Below are positions 49,801 through 57,671 of a stretch of 64,000 bases of DNA, piece after piece. Numbering within the stretch: position 1 is the first letter of the stretch; each line of letters starts with the position of its first letter. The notes under the pieces are model-generated. The model ran no database searches, had not been told where the DNA came from, and saw only the letters and a program-made list of their open reading frames with translations. Made by a program: the position numbers and the translations under genes. Source of the DNA: Hymenobacter duratus (GTDB lineage: Bacteria; Bacteroidota; Bacteroidia; Cytophagales; Hymenobacteraceae). The stretch lies in assembly GCF_014698995.1 (NCBI RefSeq), contig NZ_JACWZZ010000004.1, positions 434,001 to 498,000 on the forward strand, in the 5' to 3' direction.

Positions 49801-50262
49801 ATGAAAACTGCCGAAATCCACACTGCCAAAGGTGTAATGAAAGTGGAGTTCTACGAAAAAGACGCTCCCAACACCGTGAAGAACTTCACCGACCTGGCCC
49901 AGAAAGGCTTCTACGACGGCCTGAAGTTTCACCGCGTCATTCCCAACTTCGTGATTCAGGGCGGCTGCCCCAACTCGCGCGACGGCGCTAAAGGCATGGC
50001 CGGCACCGGTGGCCCCGGCTACAAAATCGACTGCGAGCTGTCCGGCGACCATCAGTACCATGAGCGTGGCGCCCTGAGCATGGCCCACGCCGGCCGCAAC
50101 ACCGGCGGCAGCCAGTTCTTCATCGTGCACAGCCGCGACAACACCGCCCACCTCGACCGCAACCACACGGTATTCGGCAAGGTGGTAGAAGGCCTCGACG
50201 TCATCGACCAGATTCAGGCCAACGACGAAATCCAGAAAATCGTGGTGACGGAGCAGGCGTAA
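49801..50262 (+). CDS. peptidyl-prolyl cis-trans isomerase, cyclophilin type
   Basis: This 153-residue cyclophilin starts at the ATG at 49801 (MKTAEIHTAKGVMKVEFYEK), with no signal peptide, so it acts in the cytoplasm. Catalytic and ligand residues are in FHRVIPNFVIQGGCP (Arg), SMAHAGRNTGGSQFFI (Gln, Phe) and HLDRNHTVFGKVVEGLDV (His). It has a short internal insert around KGMAGTGGPGYKIDCEL, typical of bacterial single-domain forms. A terminator follows at 50284. Confidence 0.95.
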   Translation: MKTAEIHTAKGVMKVEFYEKDAPNTVKNFTDLAQKGFYDGLKFHRVIPNFVIQGGCPNSRDGAKGMAGTGGPGYKIDCELSGDHQYHERGALSMAHAGRNTGGSQFFIVHSRDNTAHLDRNHTVFGKVVEGLDVIDQIQANDEIQKIVVTEQA

Positions 50263-50283
50263 GCCTCCCCGCCCCTACAAACG

Positions 50284-50314
50284 AAAAGCCCGCTGGTTAG
50301 TCCGGCGGGCTTTT
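50284..50314 (+). terminator. terminator after the cyclophilin gene
   Basis: AAAAGCCCGC (50284-50293) pairs with GCGGGCTTTT (50305-50314), extended by three further pairs including one G-T, and T6 follows. Confidence 0.88.
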
Positions 50315-50339
50315 TTGTGTTTTACAGATACGCGTGCCG

Positions 50340-50759
50340 TTAGGTAGTCAGCGAGCTGCGGTGGTTCGTTACCTGCGTTTGGGCATCGGTCAGCACGGCT
50401 ACCTGTGCCGTCACCTGCTCCCCATCGACGCCGGCCAGGAAGCGAGCGGGGCCGCTGCGGGCGCTGCCACGGTCCAGTAAGTTGTCGCGCCGGTCGTTGG
50501 CGCGGCGCAGCTTGGTTTCGTTTAGCTTGCGCAGGGAGGGGGTAATGGCAGGCGAGGCCAGAATAGACGTGTAGGCCGTAATTTCCGCTTCGAGGCCAGC
50601 TACCTGCCCGCTTACGTCGGCCTGAGTACGGTCGGCGCGCCGGTCTGCGTAGTCGAGGTTGCTGGTGCGCTGCTGGTAACCATCCAGCTCGGCGGCCAGG
50701 TCGTCCAGCACTTCGTCGCAGTCGGCGCGGGTGGTCAATAGTTTTAGATCAAAAGGCAT
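50340..50759 (-). CDS. hypothetical coiled-coil protein
   Basis: This 139-residue protein (MPFDLKLLTTRADCDEVLDD) is almost wholly helical and charged, with heptad-like stretches (VLDDLAAELDGYQQRTSNLD, then DVSGQVAGLEAEITAYTSIL and KLNETKLRRANDRRDNLLD). No signal peptide, membrane segment or enzymatic motif is visible. I do not recognise a family. It lies downstream of the XRE regulator on the same strand, at the edge of the ATPase/TPR cassette, and may or may not belong to it. Confidence 0.65.
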   Translation of the reverse strand: MPFDLKLLTTRADCDEVLDDLAAELDGYQQRTSNLDYADRRADRTQADVSGQVAGLEAEITAYTSILASPAITPSLRKLNETKLRRANDRRDNLLDRGSARSGPARFLAGVDGEQVTAQVAVLTDAQTQVTNHRSSLTT

Positions 50760-50870
50760 AAACGGTAACGGTTAAATGGTGAGGAATGCCCCAATATAGA
50801 CGACCAAAACCCTCCCCGATTCTACCTGCGTTATAATTATTTTGGGAAATATCTTCTCGTTTTGAGACGC

Positions 50871-51473
50871 CTACCCGGCCGCAACGGCCAGCAGTTCGGC
50901 CAGCGCGGCGGCTTCGGTTTCGAGGGCTTCGGCGCGCAGCCGCAGCAGGTGCCACTCAGCCGTTTCTGCGGGGGTCAGCTCGGTGGCCAGCTGGTGCAGC
51001 CGCGCGCGGGTCGTACGGGCGGCGTTCCAAGCGTGCAGGGCTTCCAGGTCGGAGGCCGGGGGCAGGTTCGTGAAGTCGGCTTCGGGTATGGCGGCCAGCA
51101 GCGTAGGCAGCGCCTGTTGCCAGCGGTGGGCATAGTTGGCGCGGGTAGTGTAGGTTCGCAGCTGCCGGCGCAGCCGGCCGGCGTGGTGGCGGCAGTAGTC
51201 GAGGCGGGCTTCCAGGGGGCCGGCAGCGGGCGGAGCCACGGTAGCGGCCAGCTCGGTTTCGGAGAGCGGGGCCGGGGCCTCCGGGGGCAGCAGCGCCGCC
51301 AGCGGGTTCAGGCGCAGCAGCACCTTGCTGGTAAGCGTGCGGCGGCCGGCTTCGATGTGACCGACTTGAGCGGCAGTGACTCCTAACAAGCCTGCCAACT
51401 CTCGCTGCTCAAGACCAAAGTATTTGCGGACCTGGGCCAGGAGCGTAGTTGAAGGAATAGATTGACGAGGCAT
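50871..51473 (-). CDS. XRE-type HTH regulator with helical C-terminal domain
   Basis: The ATG at 51471-51473 gives 200 residues. The N-terminal 60 residues form a Cro/C1-type HTH: STTLLAQVRKYFGLEQRELA, then GVTAAQVGHIEAGRRTLTSK. The rest is Ala/Leu/Glu/Arg-rich helix with no recognised ligand domain (PLEARLDYCRHHAGRLRRQL; TPAETAEWHLLRLRAEALE). A 37-bp palindrome lies eight bases upstream of its start, and an almost identical one lies upstream of the ATPase gene. It is thus the obvious regulator of the cassette, though binding is not shown. Confidence 0.85.
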   Translation of the reverse strand: MPRQSIPSTTLLAQVRKYFGLEQRELAGLLGVTAAQVGHIEAGRRTLTSKVLLRLNPLAALLPPEAPAPLSETELAATVAPPAAGPLEARLDYCRHHAGRLRRQLRTYTTRANYAHRWQQALPTLLAAIPEADFTNLPPASDLEALHAWNAARTTRARLHQLATELTPAETAEWHLLRLRAEALETEAAALAELLAVAAG

Positions 51474-51480
51474 CAATGTT

Positions 51481-51517
51481 TGTAGGTCATTTTTATAATC
51501 ATCAATAATAACCTACA
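51481..51517. promoter_or_regulatory. 37-bp palindromic element, left copy
   Basis: TGTAGGT (51481-51487) and ACCTACA (51511-51517) are the outer arms of an imperfect palindrome with an AT-rich centre containing TTTATAAT. The same 37-base layout recurs at 54558-54594 with 31 of 37 bases identical in the same orientation. This copy lies between the stop of the TPR gene and the start of the XRE gene. Confidence 0.8.
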
Positions 51518-51521
51518 GATT

Positions 51522-53177
51522 TTAAATAACCTTATCCAGATTGCACCTTTTCAAAGCAGCTAAAGCTATAGGCAAGTTCTGATGGCCATGCAAAGTCATA
51601 TTATTAACCGCTTTTACAAACCATTCTTTCGCATTAATAGTGTCTTGTTGTTTTTCGTATATTCGGCCTATTTGATAATAAGTGGAACCTATGTCATAAG
51701 TATTACCAATTTTCTCAATGTATTTTACCGCCTTATCGTAACACAATAAAGCATCTTTCCATTCCTTTTTTAGTTCGTGTATGAATCCAATATTGTGATA
51801 ATTAAGTGCATACCCTTCCTCATTACCTGATAAATAACACGCGTACAGACTTATTTGGTAGTACAATAGCGCTTTTTTCAACTTATCTTGCTCCTGATGC
51901 ATTGTTCCTAATTGATAATAAGTAGCTGACATATCGAATATATTAGACTGCACTTTGTACTCCCTCAATGATTCGTAATAATATTTCAGCGCTTCATCCC
52001 AACGGTGTTGCTGCTGATAGACAACTCCTATCTGATGGTATGTATCTCCCTTAGATGACTGGCCATCATCAGTATATTCCTGCAATGACAGTTGAAAGTA
52101 CTCCAATGCATTAGACCATTTTTTTTGTTCCTGGTATACTCGACCAAGTTGATGATATATACCACTTAAACTATTGTTGTTATTAGTACGCTTATACCAC
52201 ATTGCCGATTTTTCATAGTAATCTATTGACATACTCCAATTGTGCTGCATTTGATAAACTAACCCTAATTGATGCAGGATAGATCCGTAATTGTAATCTG
52301 CACTTATAGCATAACACTCTTTATATACTTCTTCTGCCTCTATCAATCTTCCCATACGCAAATACACATCCCCTAGTCTAAACCAAGAATGAGCTATTAA
52401 TCCATTCGGTTCCCGCAGCCGTTTTTGTAATGCTATAGCTATATGGTAGTATTCTGCGGCTTCCGAATACCTGAATGCTTCTGTCAATTCCTGCGCCAAC
52501 AAACTCAGGATACCAGTCTTATCCCGAAGCAGGCGTTTCTTGTCGCTACCATCTAGGCTCAGATGATCGTAACGATCCTGTAATTCCTGGATGCGATACT
52601 GTCGCTCTGCAATATTGCCGCGCTGAGGCAGGCGTTCCGGTGGTAGCGGAGGCAGGCTTTCCACGGAACGGGCGGTGTGGTCTTCGAAGCGGAAAGAGTA
52701 CGTTACCCAATGGCACAGGTCGGGGGCCTCCAGCCGGAGCGTCTGGAAGAAGTGGGCATCGCCCCACAGCACCAAGATGTAGGGCACTTTCCGGAACAGT
52801 AACTCCCGCTCCAGATTGAGTTGGCGCGTTAGAGCCGAGGCGGCTAGTTGGCCATCTTCGCTTACCAGCAAACTATTTTCGAGGCCGTGAACGTGTACTA
52901 CGTACGAAACCGGCTTTGACTCCTGGACCTCTTTCGGCAGCTTTTCCTGCAATACCCGCAGTAGCGACACTACCGGGTAGGGCGTGACGTCAAGCGTGTA
53001 AAATGTGTACTCCGACAGCCGCTCGGCCATCTGCTTTTCTACCTCGTCGCGCTTGGCCAAGCTGGCGCACTCTACAAAGGCCACCGTAGGCTGGTCGTGG
53101 TGGGCCAGCGAGAACACCATTTCTTCGAACATGGTCGACTCCTCCAAGGCAGCAGCGGATGTGGGCGTAGTATTCAT
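51522..53177 (-). CDS. TPR protein with N-terminal P-loop-like domain lacking Walker A
   Basis: This 551-residue protein pairs with the ATPase gene, whose stop overlaps its start (4-base overlap). Residues 1-190 look like a RecA/STAND-type fold without a Walker A loop: TVAFVECASLAKRDEVEKQM, YVVHVHGLENSLL, LNLERELLFRKVPYILVLWG, then RLEAPDLCHWVTYSFRFE. From memory, the last words recall the PLVLWLPE..APDFW..R segment of many bacterial TPR/NACHT proteins. Residues ~225-545 hold about eight TPR units spaced 40-42 residues (for example GSILHQLGLVYQMQHNWSMS and SATYYQLGTMHQEQDKLKKA). DNA for the TPR half is near 40% GC, while the N-terminal half is near 60-70% in places, so the gene is a mosaic. 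Function unknown. Confidence 0.82.
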   Translation of the reverse strand: MNTTPTSAAALEESTMFEEMVFSLAHHDQPTVAFVECASLAKRDEVEKQMAERLSEYTFYTLDVTPYPVVSLLRVLQEKLPKEVQESKPVSYVVHVHGLENSLLVSEDGQLAASALTRQLNLERELLFRKVPYILVLWGDAHFFQTLRLEAPDLCHWVTYSFRFEDHTARSVESLPPLPPERLPQRGNIAERQYRIQELQDRYDHLSLDGSDKKRLLRDKTGILSLLAQELTEAFRYSEAAEYYHIAIALQKRLREPNGLIAHSWFRLGDVYLRMGRLIEAEEVYKECYAISADYNYGSILHQLGLVYQMQHNWSMSIDYYEKSAMWYKRTNNNNSLSGIYHQLGRVYQEQKKWSNALEYFQLSLQEYTDDGQSSKGDTYHQIGVVYQQQHRWDEALKYYYESLREYKVQSNIFDMSATYYQLGTMHQEQDKLKKALLYYQISLYACYLSGNEEGYALNYHNIGFIHELKKEWKDALLCYDKAVKYIEKIGNTYDIGSTYYQIGRIYEKQQDTINAKEWFVKAVNNMTLHGHQNLPIALAALKRCNLDKVI

Positions 53178-54472
53178 TCGAAAATAGGTATGATACCTTC
53201 CAACAACGGATTCAGCCGTAAGTGCCCATTGTACTTAAGCAGTACCAACTGAAACAGCATTTCGCGCACCTCCGCATCACCCGGACGCAATTTGTGCAGC
53301 CCCAGATTCAGCGTGTCAATATGTTTGGTCGTGAGTAGCTGGTTCATGTCGCTGCCCAGAGCCCGGATGGCCGCCTGCGCTACCTCCAATGAAGCCCGAC
53401 CGCCCCGAGCCTTCCGAATCACGGCATTCACAATCCGGAGCAGCTGACGCACGCAGCCCCCCGAGCGGCGGACGCATTCATCCAACACGCCGGATTCGAA
53501 AAATAAATCGGTGGCAATGCGGCGCTCAATTACTTCTTTAAAACACTCGTCGGCCGGGTTGCCCGGGCCGGCCAGCTTGATCATTGGAATAATCAGGCTA
53601 TGCGAAAAATTCAGCCCTGGTCCAGCTTCTATTTTGTAGTATGAGTCAATGGGCACTGCCATAATCATGTTCAGCGCCAGCGTTTGGAGCAGATTCGGAT
53701 TTTGAATAAACAGGTATTCGTACACCTGAAACCGCAATTTCTCTGAGCCATCAATAATAAATAGCACATCCTGCCCCAGCCCTGCCTCGGCCACTGCCTG
53801 CCGCATGTCTACCAACGCCGCATTGATTCGGTTGATGATAGCTAAAGGATTCTTACGAATCTCTTCCCTGATTTTAGTAGATGTGGCGTTGTTGGTGGAG
53901 AATACCGCTTTGGCCTTTGTCTTCAGCTTAAACAGGCTAAAGAAATTGATGCCCCCTTCCGTCTCCGCTCCTACTTCCACCCCAAAATTATCCTTTAGCT
54001 CCTGTTCTACGGTCTGGCTGGATAGAAACTGCCGAGCTAACTCATTAAACTGCGTACGGCTGGCGGGAATGTCGTATTCCTCAATAGCGGATACCAGCTT
54101 CAGCAGAATCCACACAAAAATATCCTCCGGCTGCAACGAGCCATATTCCATTTCTTCCTCAATACTCAGGAAGATGGATAGGTAGCGGTCGGGATGGTTG
54201 AGGTAAGTGTGGAGGCGCTTGAGTTCCGTGGTTTTGCCACAGCCCCGATGGCCCGAACAGATGATCTTGATGTAGTCGTTAGGTAGTTCCATCAGTCTAC
54301 CGTCCTCTACTGCCAGCGTAAAGAGAATATCATCCTGGAATTCAGAACCCCGAACTTGGTCCAGATCTACATACAACTGTTGGTCGTCGCCGAACAACTC
54401 TGGTTCAAAGCTCGGCTCCGTAACGGCCCGCGCCTGAAACTTATCGATGACGGGGAACTGGTAGACAGACAT
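53174..54472 (-). CDS. P-loop ATPase of the TPR/ATPase cassette
   Basis: This 432-residue cytoplasmic ATPase has Walker A SGHRGCGKTTELKRLHTYLN (Lys80) and Walker B DVLFIIDGSEKL (Asp241), giving a STAND/KAP-like or ORC-like AAA layout. The middle has a coiled segment and FFSLFKLKTKAKAVF, near 178-191. The C-terminal half is helical with a winged-helix-like end (GVLDECVRRSGGCVRQLLRI). It is the first gene of a two-gene unit; its stop overlaps the TPR protein start, so the two are made together and likely form a complex. A palindrome lies 72 bases upstream. Possible roles include phage defence or stress signalling, but nothing in the sequence proves one. Confidence 0.8.
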   Translation of the reverse strand: MSVYQFPVIDKFQARAVTEPSFEPELFGDDQQLYVDLDQVRGSEFQDDILFTLAVEDGRLMELPNDYIKIICSGHRGCGKTTELKRLHTYLNHPDRYLSIFLSIEEEMEYGSLQPEDIFVWILLKLVSAIEEYDIPASRTQFNELARQFLSSQTVEQELKDNFGVEVGAETEGGINFFSLFKLKTKAKAVFSTNNATSTKIREEIRKNPLAIINRINAALVDMRQAVAEAGLGQDVLFIIDGSEKLRFQVYEYLFIQNPNLLQTLALNMIMAVPIDSYYKIEAGPGLNFSHSLIIPMIKLAGPGNPADECFKEVIERRIATDLFFESGVLDECVRRSGGCVRQLLRIVNAVIRKARGGRASLEVAQAAIRALGSDMNQLLTTKHIDTLNLGLHKLRPGDAEVREMLFQLVLLKYNGHLRLNPLLEGIIPIFE

Positions 54473-54544
54473 GTTAAAGCAGGAAAGGGAGCAAATGAAG
54501 TTACAAATATCTAAAGTTTATGATCTGGAGTCTGCAAGCAGCCA

Positions 54545-54607
54545 CACACCTAGCTCTTGTAGGTTATATTTATAATATTAAAAAATAACCTACAAGAGCT
54601 AGGTGTG
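54545..54607. promoter_or_regulatory. long palindrome containing the right 37-bp element
   Basis: A 23-base arm (54545-54567) is the exact reverse complement of 54585-54607, with a 17-base AT-only loop. The inner part, 54558-54594, is the second copy of the 37-bp element found at 51481-51517. The outer 13 bases of each arm (CACACCTAGCTCT) are unique to this copy. It lies upstream of the ATPase gene and downstream of the MoxR gene's own terminator, so it fits an operator, a boundary repeat or an RNA hairpin. Confidence 0.8.
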
Positions 54608-54629
54608 ATAAAATTCACTCATGTCTATC

Positions 54630-54663
54630 AAAAACGCCCCGCGCACCTTTCAGTACACGGGGC
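54630..54663 (-). terminator. terminator after the MoxR-type ATPase gene
   Basis: GCCCCG (54636-54641) pairs with CGGGGC (54658-54663); on the minus strand the hairpin is followed by T5. The stem is short with a 16-base loop, so the call is moderate. Confidence 0.6.
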
Positions 54664-54680
54664 ATTTACTTAGGTCATCA

Positions 54681-54723
54681 GGCTCCCCTTCTCCCTGAGG
54701 AGGGGGGCCGGGGGGTGAGGTCC
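54681..54723. repeat. GC-rich repeat-like stretch
   Basis: Directly behind the MoxR stop lies a run of CCTTCTCCC/GAGGAGG and GGGGGGCCGGGGGG words. From memory it resembles the CTCACCCCCCGGCC type of dispersed intergenic repeat found in many bacterial genomes. No other copy occurs in this window. Confidence 0.45.
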
Positions 54724-56280
54724 CTACCGACGGCGGCCGCGCTGGGGCTTCTCGTCTTCGTCGTCCTCGTCGTCATCCTCACCGAAGCTGGGCATGGTGA
54801 ACATGCTGCTGAGCAGGTCCTTGAACTGGGCACCGGCCGTGAGGCGGTTGCGCGAAATCAGGCTGTACTCGCTCAGGCCGTGGAGCAGGAACTCCATCAG
54901 GAAGTAGGTGTGCTCGGGCGTTTCGTTGGGGTGCAGCTCCGTCACGATGTCGCGCAGGCCGGGCACCTGGTCGAGCACGGCGCGGTAGTCTTTGGTGCTG
55001 GCATCGTGCAGCATGTCCACGGTGTGGCCCGAGCCGAACCACTCCTGCACCGTTTTGTAGGGCGAGGGGCGGCCTTTGAGCTTCTTGGCTTTGTCGGGGT
55101 CGGGGAAGTACTGCAGAAACAGCGTGCGGATGGCTTTGCCCATCAGCTTCTCGGCCACGATGCCGGCTCCCTCCTGCTCGCCCTCGTACACCAGCTCCAC
55201 CTTGCCCGTTACGGCCGGCACCGCCGAAATGAAATCGCCGACGCGCACGTAGGTTTGCTTCTCGCCGTTGATGAGGGCGCGCCGCTCGGCCCCGGCCACC
55301 ACCTGCTCGTAGGCCGAGATGGTGAGGCGGGCCGATACGCCGCTCTTGGCATCCACGAACTCCGAGGCGCGGGCCTCCACGGCCACCTGCTCCACCAGGT
55401 CATGAATGACTTCGTTGCTGGTCACCATGCCCTTCTGCACGTCTTTGATGCGGGCTTCCTGCTTGGTGATGCGCTTGCCGATTTCGATGCTCTTGGGGTA
55501 GTGCGTGATAATCTGGGCGTCGATCCGGTCTTTGAGCGGCGTCACGATGGAGCCCCGGTTGGTGTAATCCTCGGGGTTGGCCGTGAACACAAACTGGATA
55601 TCGAGCGGCAGCCGCACCTTGAAGCCCCGGATCTGAATGTCGCCTTCCTGCAGAATGTTGAACAACGACACCTGAATGCGGGCCTGCAGATCGGGCAGCT
55701 CGTTTATCACGAAAATGCCCCGGTGCGCCCGCGGAATCAGCCCGAAGTGAATTACCCGCTCGTCGCTGTACGGCAGCTTGAGCGTGGCCGCCTTGATGGG
55801 GTCGGCGTCGCCGATAAGGTCGGCTACCGATACGTCGGGGGTGGCCAGCTTCTCGGTGTAGCGGTCATTGCGGTGCACCCAGGCCACGGGCGTGTCGTCG
55901 CCATGCTCGGCAATCAGGTTTTTGGCGAATACGCTCAGCGGCTGCAGCGGGTCGTCGTTGAGCTCGGAGCCGGCCACTACGGGCATGTACTCATCGAGCA
56001 AACCCACTAGTAGGCGGGCAATGCGGGTTTTGGCCTGGCCGCGCAGGCCCAGCAGGTTGATATGGTGGCCGGCCAGAATAGCGCGCTGCAGCTCGGGTAT
56101 CACGGTTTCCTCGTAGCCGAAGATGCCGGGAAACACGTCTTCTTTGCTTTGCAGCTTGGCAATCAGGTTGTCGCGCAGCTCCTGTTTCACGGAGCGGGAT
56201 TGATAGCCGGATTTTTTCAGGGCACCAAGGGTAGTGAGTTGCTGGAGTTGGTCGGCGGAGAGAGAGGAATACGAAGGCAT
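54724..56280 (-). CDS. MoxR/ChlI-like AAA+ ATPase
   Basis: This 518-residue AAA+ protein has a variant Walker A NLLGLRGQAKTRIARLL, Walker B-like GIFVINELPDL, the sensor region QFVFTANPEDYTNRGSIVTP and LKDRID with the arginine finger. It resembles magnesium-chelatase subunit I and MoxR ATPases. After residue ~300 comes a long helical C-terminal part, ending in an acidic and basic tail (EDDDEDDEDEKPQRGRRR). A VWA-domain gene lies upstream on the same strand, the usual MoxR partner, so the two probably remodel or insert a cofactor or metal into a target protein that is not identifiable here. Confidence 0.9.
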   Translation of the reverse strand: MPSYSSLSADQLQQLTTLGALKKSGYQSRSVKQELRDNLIAKLQSKEDVFPGIFGYEETVIPELQRAILAGHHINLLGLRGQAKTRIARLLVGLLDEYMPVVAGSELNDDPLQPLSVFAKNLIAEHGDDTPVAWVHRNDRYTEKLATPDVSVADLIGDADPIKAATLKLPYSDERVIHFGLIPRAHRGIFVINELPDLQARIQVSLFNILQEGDIQIRGFKVRLPLDIQFVFTANPEDYTNRGSIVTPLKDRIDAQIITHYPKSIEIGKRITKQEARIKDVQKGMVTSNEVIHDLVEQVAVEARASEFVDAKSGVSARLTISAYEQVVAGAERRALINGEKQTYVRVGDFISAVPAVTGKVELVYEGEQEGAGIVAEKLMGKAIRTLFLQYFPDPDKAKKLKGRPSPYKTVQEWFGSGHTVDMLHDASTKDYRAVLDQVPGLRDIVTELHPNETPEHTYFLMEFLLHGLSEYSLISRNRLTAGAQFKDLLSSMFTMPSFGEDDDEDDEDEKPQRGRRR

Positions 56281-56285
56281 ACAGT

Positions 56286-56408
56286 GTAGGGTGCGGGGCT
56301 TGCCCCCGCCCGTCGTTGAACGATGTTAAATGAAGTGTCGGGTGCTTGCTACGTGTGCGGAAGGCCGAACGGCGCGGTTCAGCGGGCGGGGACAAGCCCC
56401 GCCCCTAC
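56286..56408. repeat. inverted-repeat element between the MoxR and VWA genes
   Basis: The arms at 56286-56312 and 56383-56408 are inverted copies with only two or three differences; the shared core is CGGGGCTTG(C/T)CCCCGCCCG. They enclose about 70 bases. Both arms are GC-only hairpin-prone sequence, typical of a REP/MITE-like element. It fills almost the whole gap between the two genes of one unit and may affect their relative expression. Confidence 0.7.
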
Positions 56409-56417
56409 CGGCACGAG

Positions 56418-57524
56418 CTACACGTTTTTGCGTCGGTTGCGCTTGTAATCCTCAAAAATTAGGTGGCCCAGTCCTTTGAGCGAGCTATAGTACGCCTTGC
56501 CCTGATTCACTTCCGTGAATTCGTTGACGAACTGCTGCAGATACGGGTCGGAGGCAATCATGAACGTGGTGATGGGCACCTTGAGGCGGCGGGCGGCGGC
56601 GGCCAGGTTCAGGGTCTTGTTCACCACCTTGCGGTCGAGGCCGAAGCTGTTTTTGTAGTAGCCGTTGCCTTCTTTCAGGCAGGTAGGCTTGCCGTCCGTA
56701 ATCATGAAAACCTGCTTGTTGGGCGTTTTGCGCTTGCGCAGCAGGTCCAGGGCCAGCTCCAGGCCGGCCACCGTGTTGGTGTGGTAGGGCCCCACCTGCA
56801 GATACGGCAAGTCCTTCACCTCAATCTGCCAGGCATCGTTGCCGAACACCAGCACGTCCAGGAAATCTTTGGGGTACTTCTGCTTCACCAGCTCGGCCAG
56901 CGCCATGGCCACCTTCTTGGCCGGCGTGATACGGTCTTCGCCGTACAGAATCATGGAGTGCGAAATGTCAATCATGAGCACGGTGCTGGTCTGACTCTTG
57001 TGCTCGTTTTCGCGCACTTCCAGGTCGCCTTCGGTCAGCATGAACTCGCCGGTGCCCAGGCCGTGGTTGAGCTGGGCGTTGCGGATGCTCTCGGTCATGG
57101 AAATCTGGTCGAGCGAGTCGCCAAACCGGAATTCGCGCATGTCGGTGCTCTGCTCGTCGCCCTGGCCGGTGTGGGGCGTGCGGTGGTTGCCCTGCCCCGA
57201 TTTCTTGAGCTTGCCGAAGATTTCCTCCAGAGAGCTTTTGCGGATCTGCTGCTCGCTTTTGGCCGTGATGTTGAACTCGCCTTTTTTCTGCTCGTCTTCA
57301 TCGATATAGCCCTTCTTTTTGAGGTCTTCGATGAAGTTGCCCATGCCGTACTCATCGTTGGTGAGGCCGTACTGCTTGTCCAGCTCATTCAGCCACGAGA
57401 GGGTTTCGCCCACGTCGCCGCTGGTGATGGTGATGAGCTGCATGAATATCTTGAAGAGGGAGTCGAAACCTTTATCGGTCGACTCTTCGGGCACGTAGTC
57501 CCGAAAACGAAAGCCTGAGGACAT
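56418..57524 (-). CDS. VWA-domain protein, MoxR partner
   Basis: The ATG at 57522-57524 gives 368 residues (MSSGFRFRDYVPEESTDKGF). The C-terminal von Willebrand A domain has the metal-ion site D-x-S-x-S in VLMIDISHSMILYGEDRITP, then DFLDVLVFGNDAWQIEV and KQVFMITDGKPTCLKEG. The N-terminal half is helical and contains a Lys/Gln-rich hinge (KKSGQGNHRTPHTGQGDE). No signal peptide or membrane helix is visible, so it is cytoplasmic, as in RavA-ViaA type pairs. The open frame extends upstream over 400 codons without family similarity. Confidence 0.9.
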   Translation of the reverse strand: MSSGFRFRDYVPEESTDKGFDSLFKIFMQLITITSGDVGETLSWLNELDKQYGLTNDEYGMGNFIEDLKKKGYIDEDEQKKGEFNITAKSEQQIRKSSLEEIFGKLKKSGQGNHRTPHTGQGDEQSTDMREFRFGDSLDQISMTESIRNAQLNHGLGTGEFMLTEGDLEVRENEHKSQTSTVLMIDISHSMILYGEDRITPAKKVAMALAELVKQKYPKDFLDVLVFGNDAWQIEVKDLPYLQVGPYHTNTVAGLELALDLLRKRKTPNKQVFMITDGKPTCLKEGNGYYKNSFGLDRKVVNKTLNLAAAARRLKVPITTFMIASDPYLQQFVNEFTEVNQGKAYYSSLKGLGHLIFEDYKRNRRKNV

Positions 57525-57671
57525 AATGGAGGGGGATGAGCTTTCAGAACAACCACCGGGCGAAGTTGGTTTATGGTTGCTGGTTTTCAGGGGGCCGCTA
57601 CTGGCAGCCATCTGGCGGTTTCGGCACCTCCTCTCCCCCGTATACAAGCCCCCAAACAACCCATACCCACC

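Noticed and set aside
54545..54607. Reading the 23-bp hairpin upstream of the ATPase gene simply as the terminator of the MoxR gene
   Set aside because: The MoxR gene already has a hairpin with T-run at 54630-54663, and the inner 37 bases recur at the other end of the cassette, which a plain terminator would not explain.
54715..56010. 431-codon plus-strand frame opposite the MoxR-type gene
   Set aside because: Shadow frame; the minus-strand protein carries a full AAA+ motif set.
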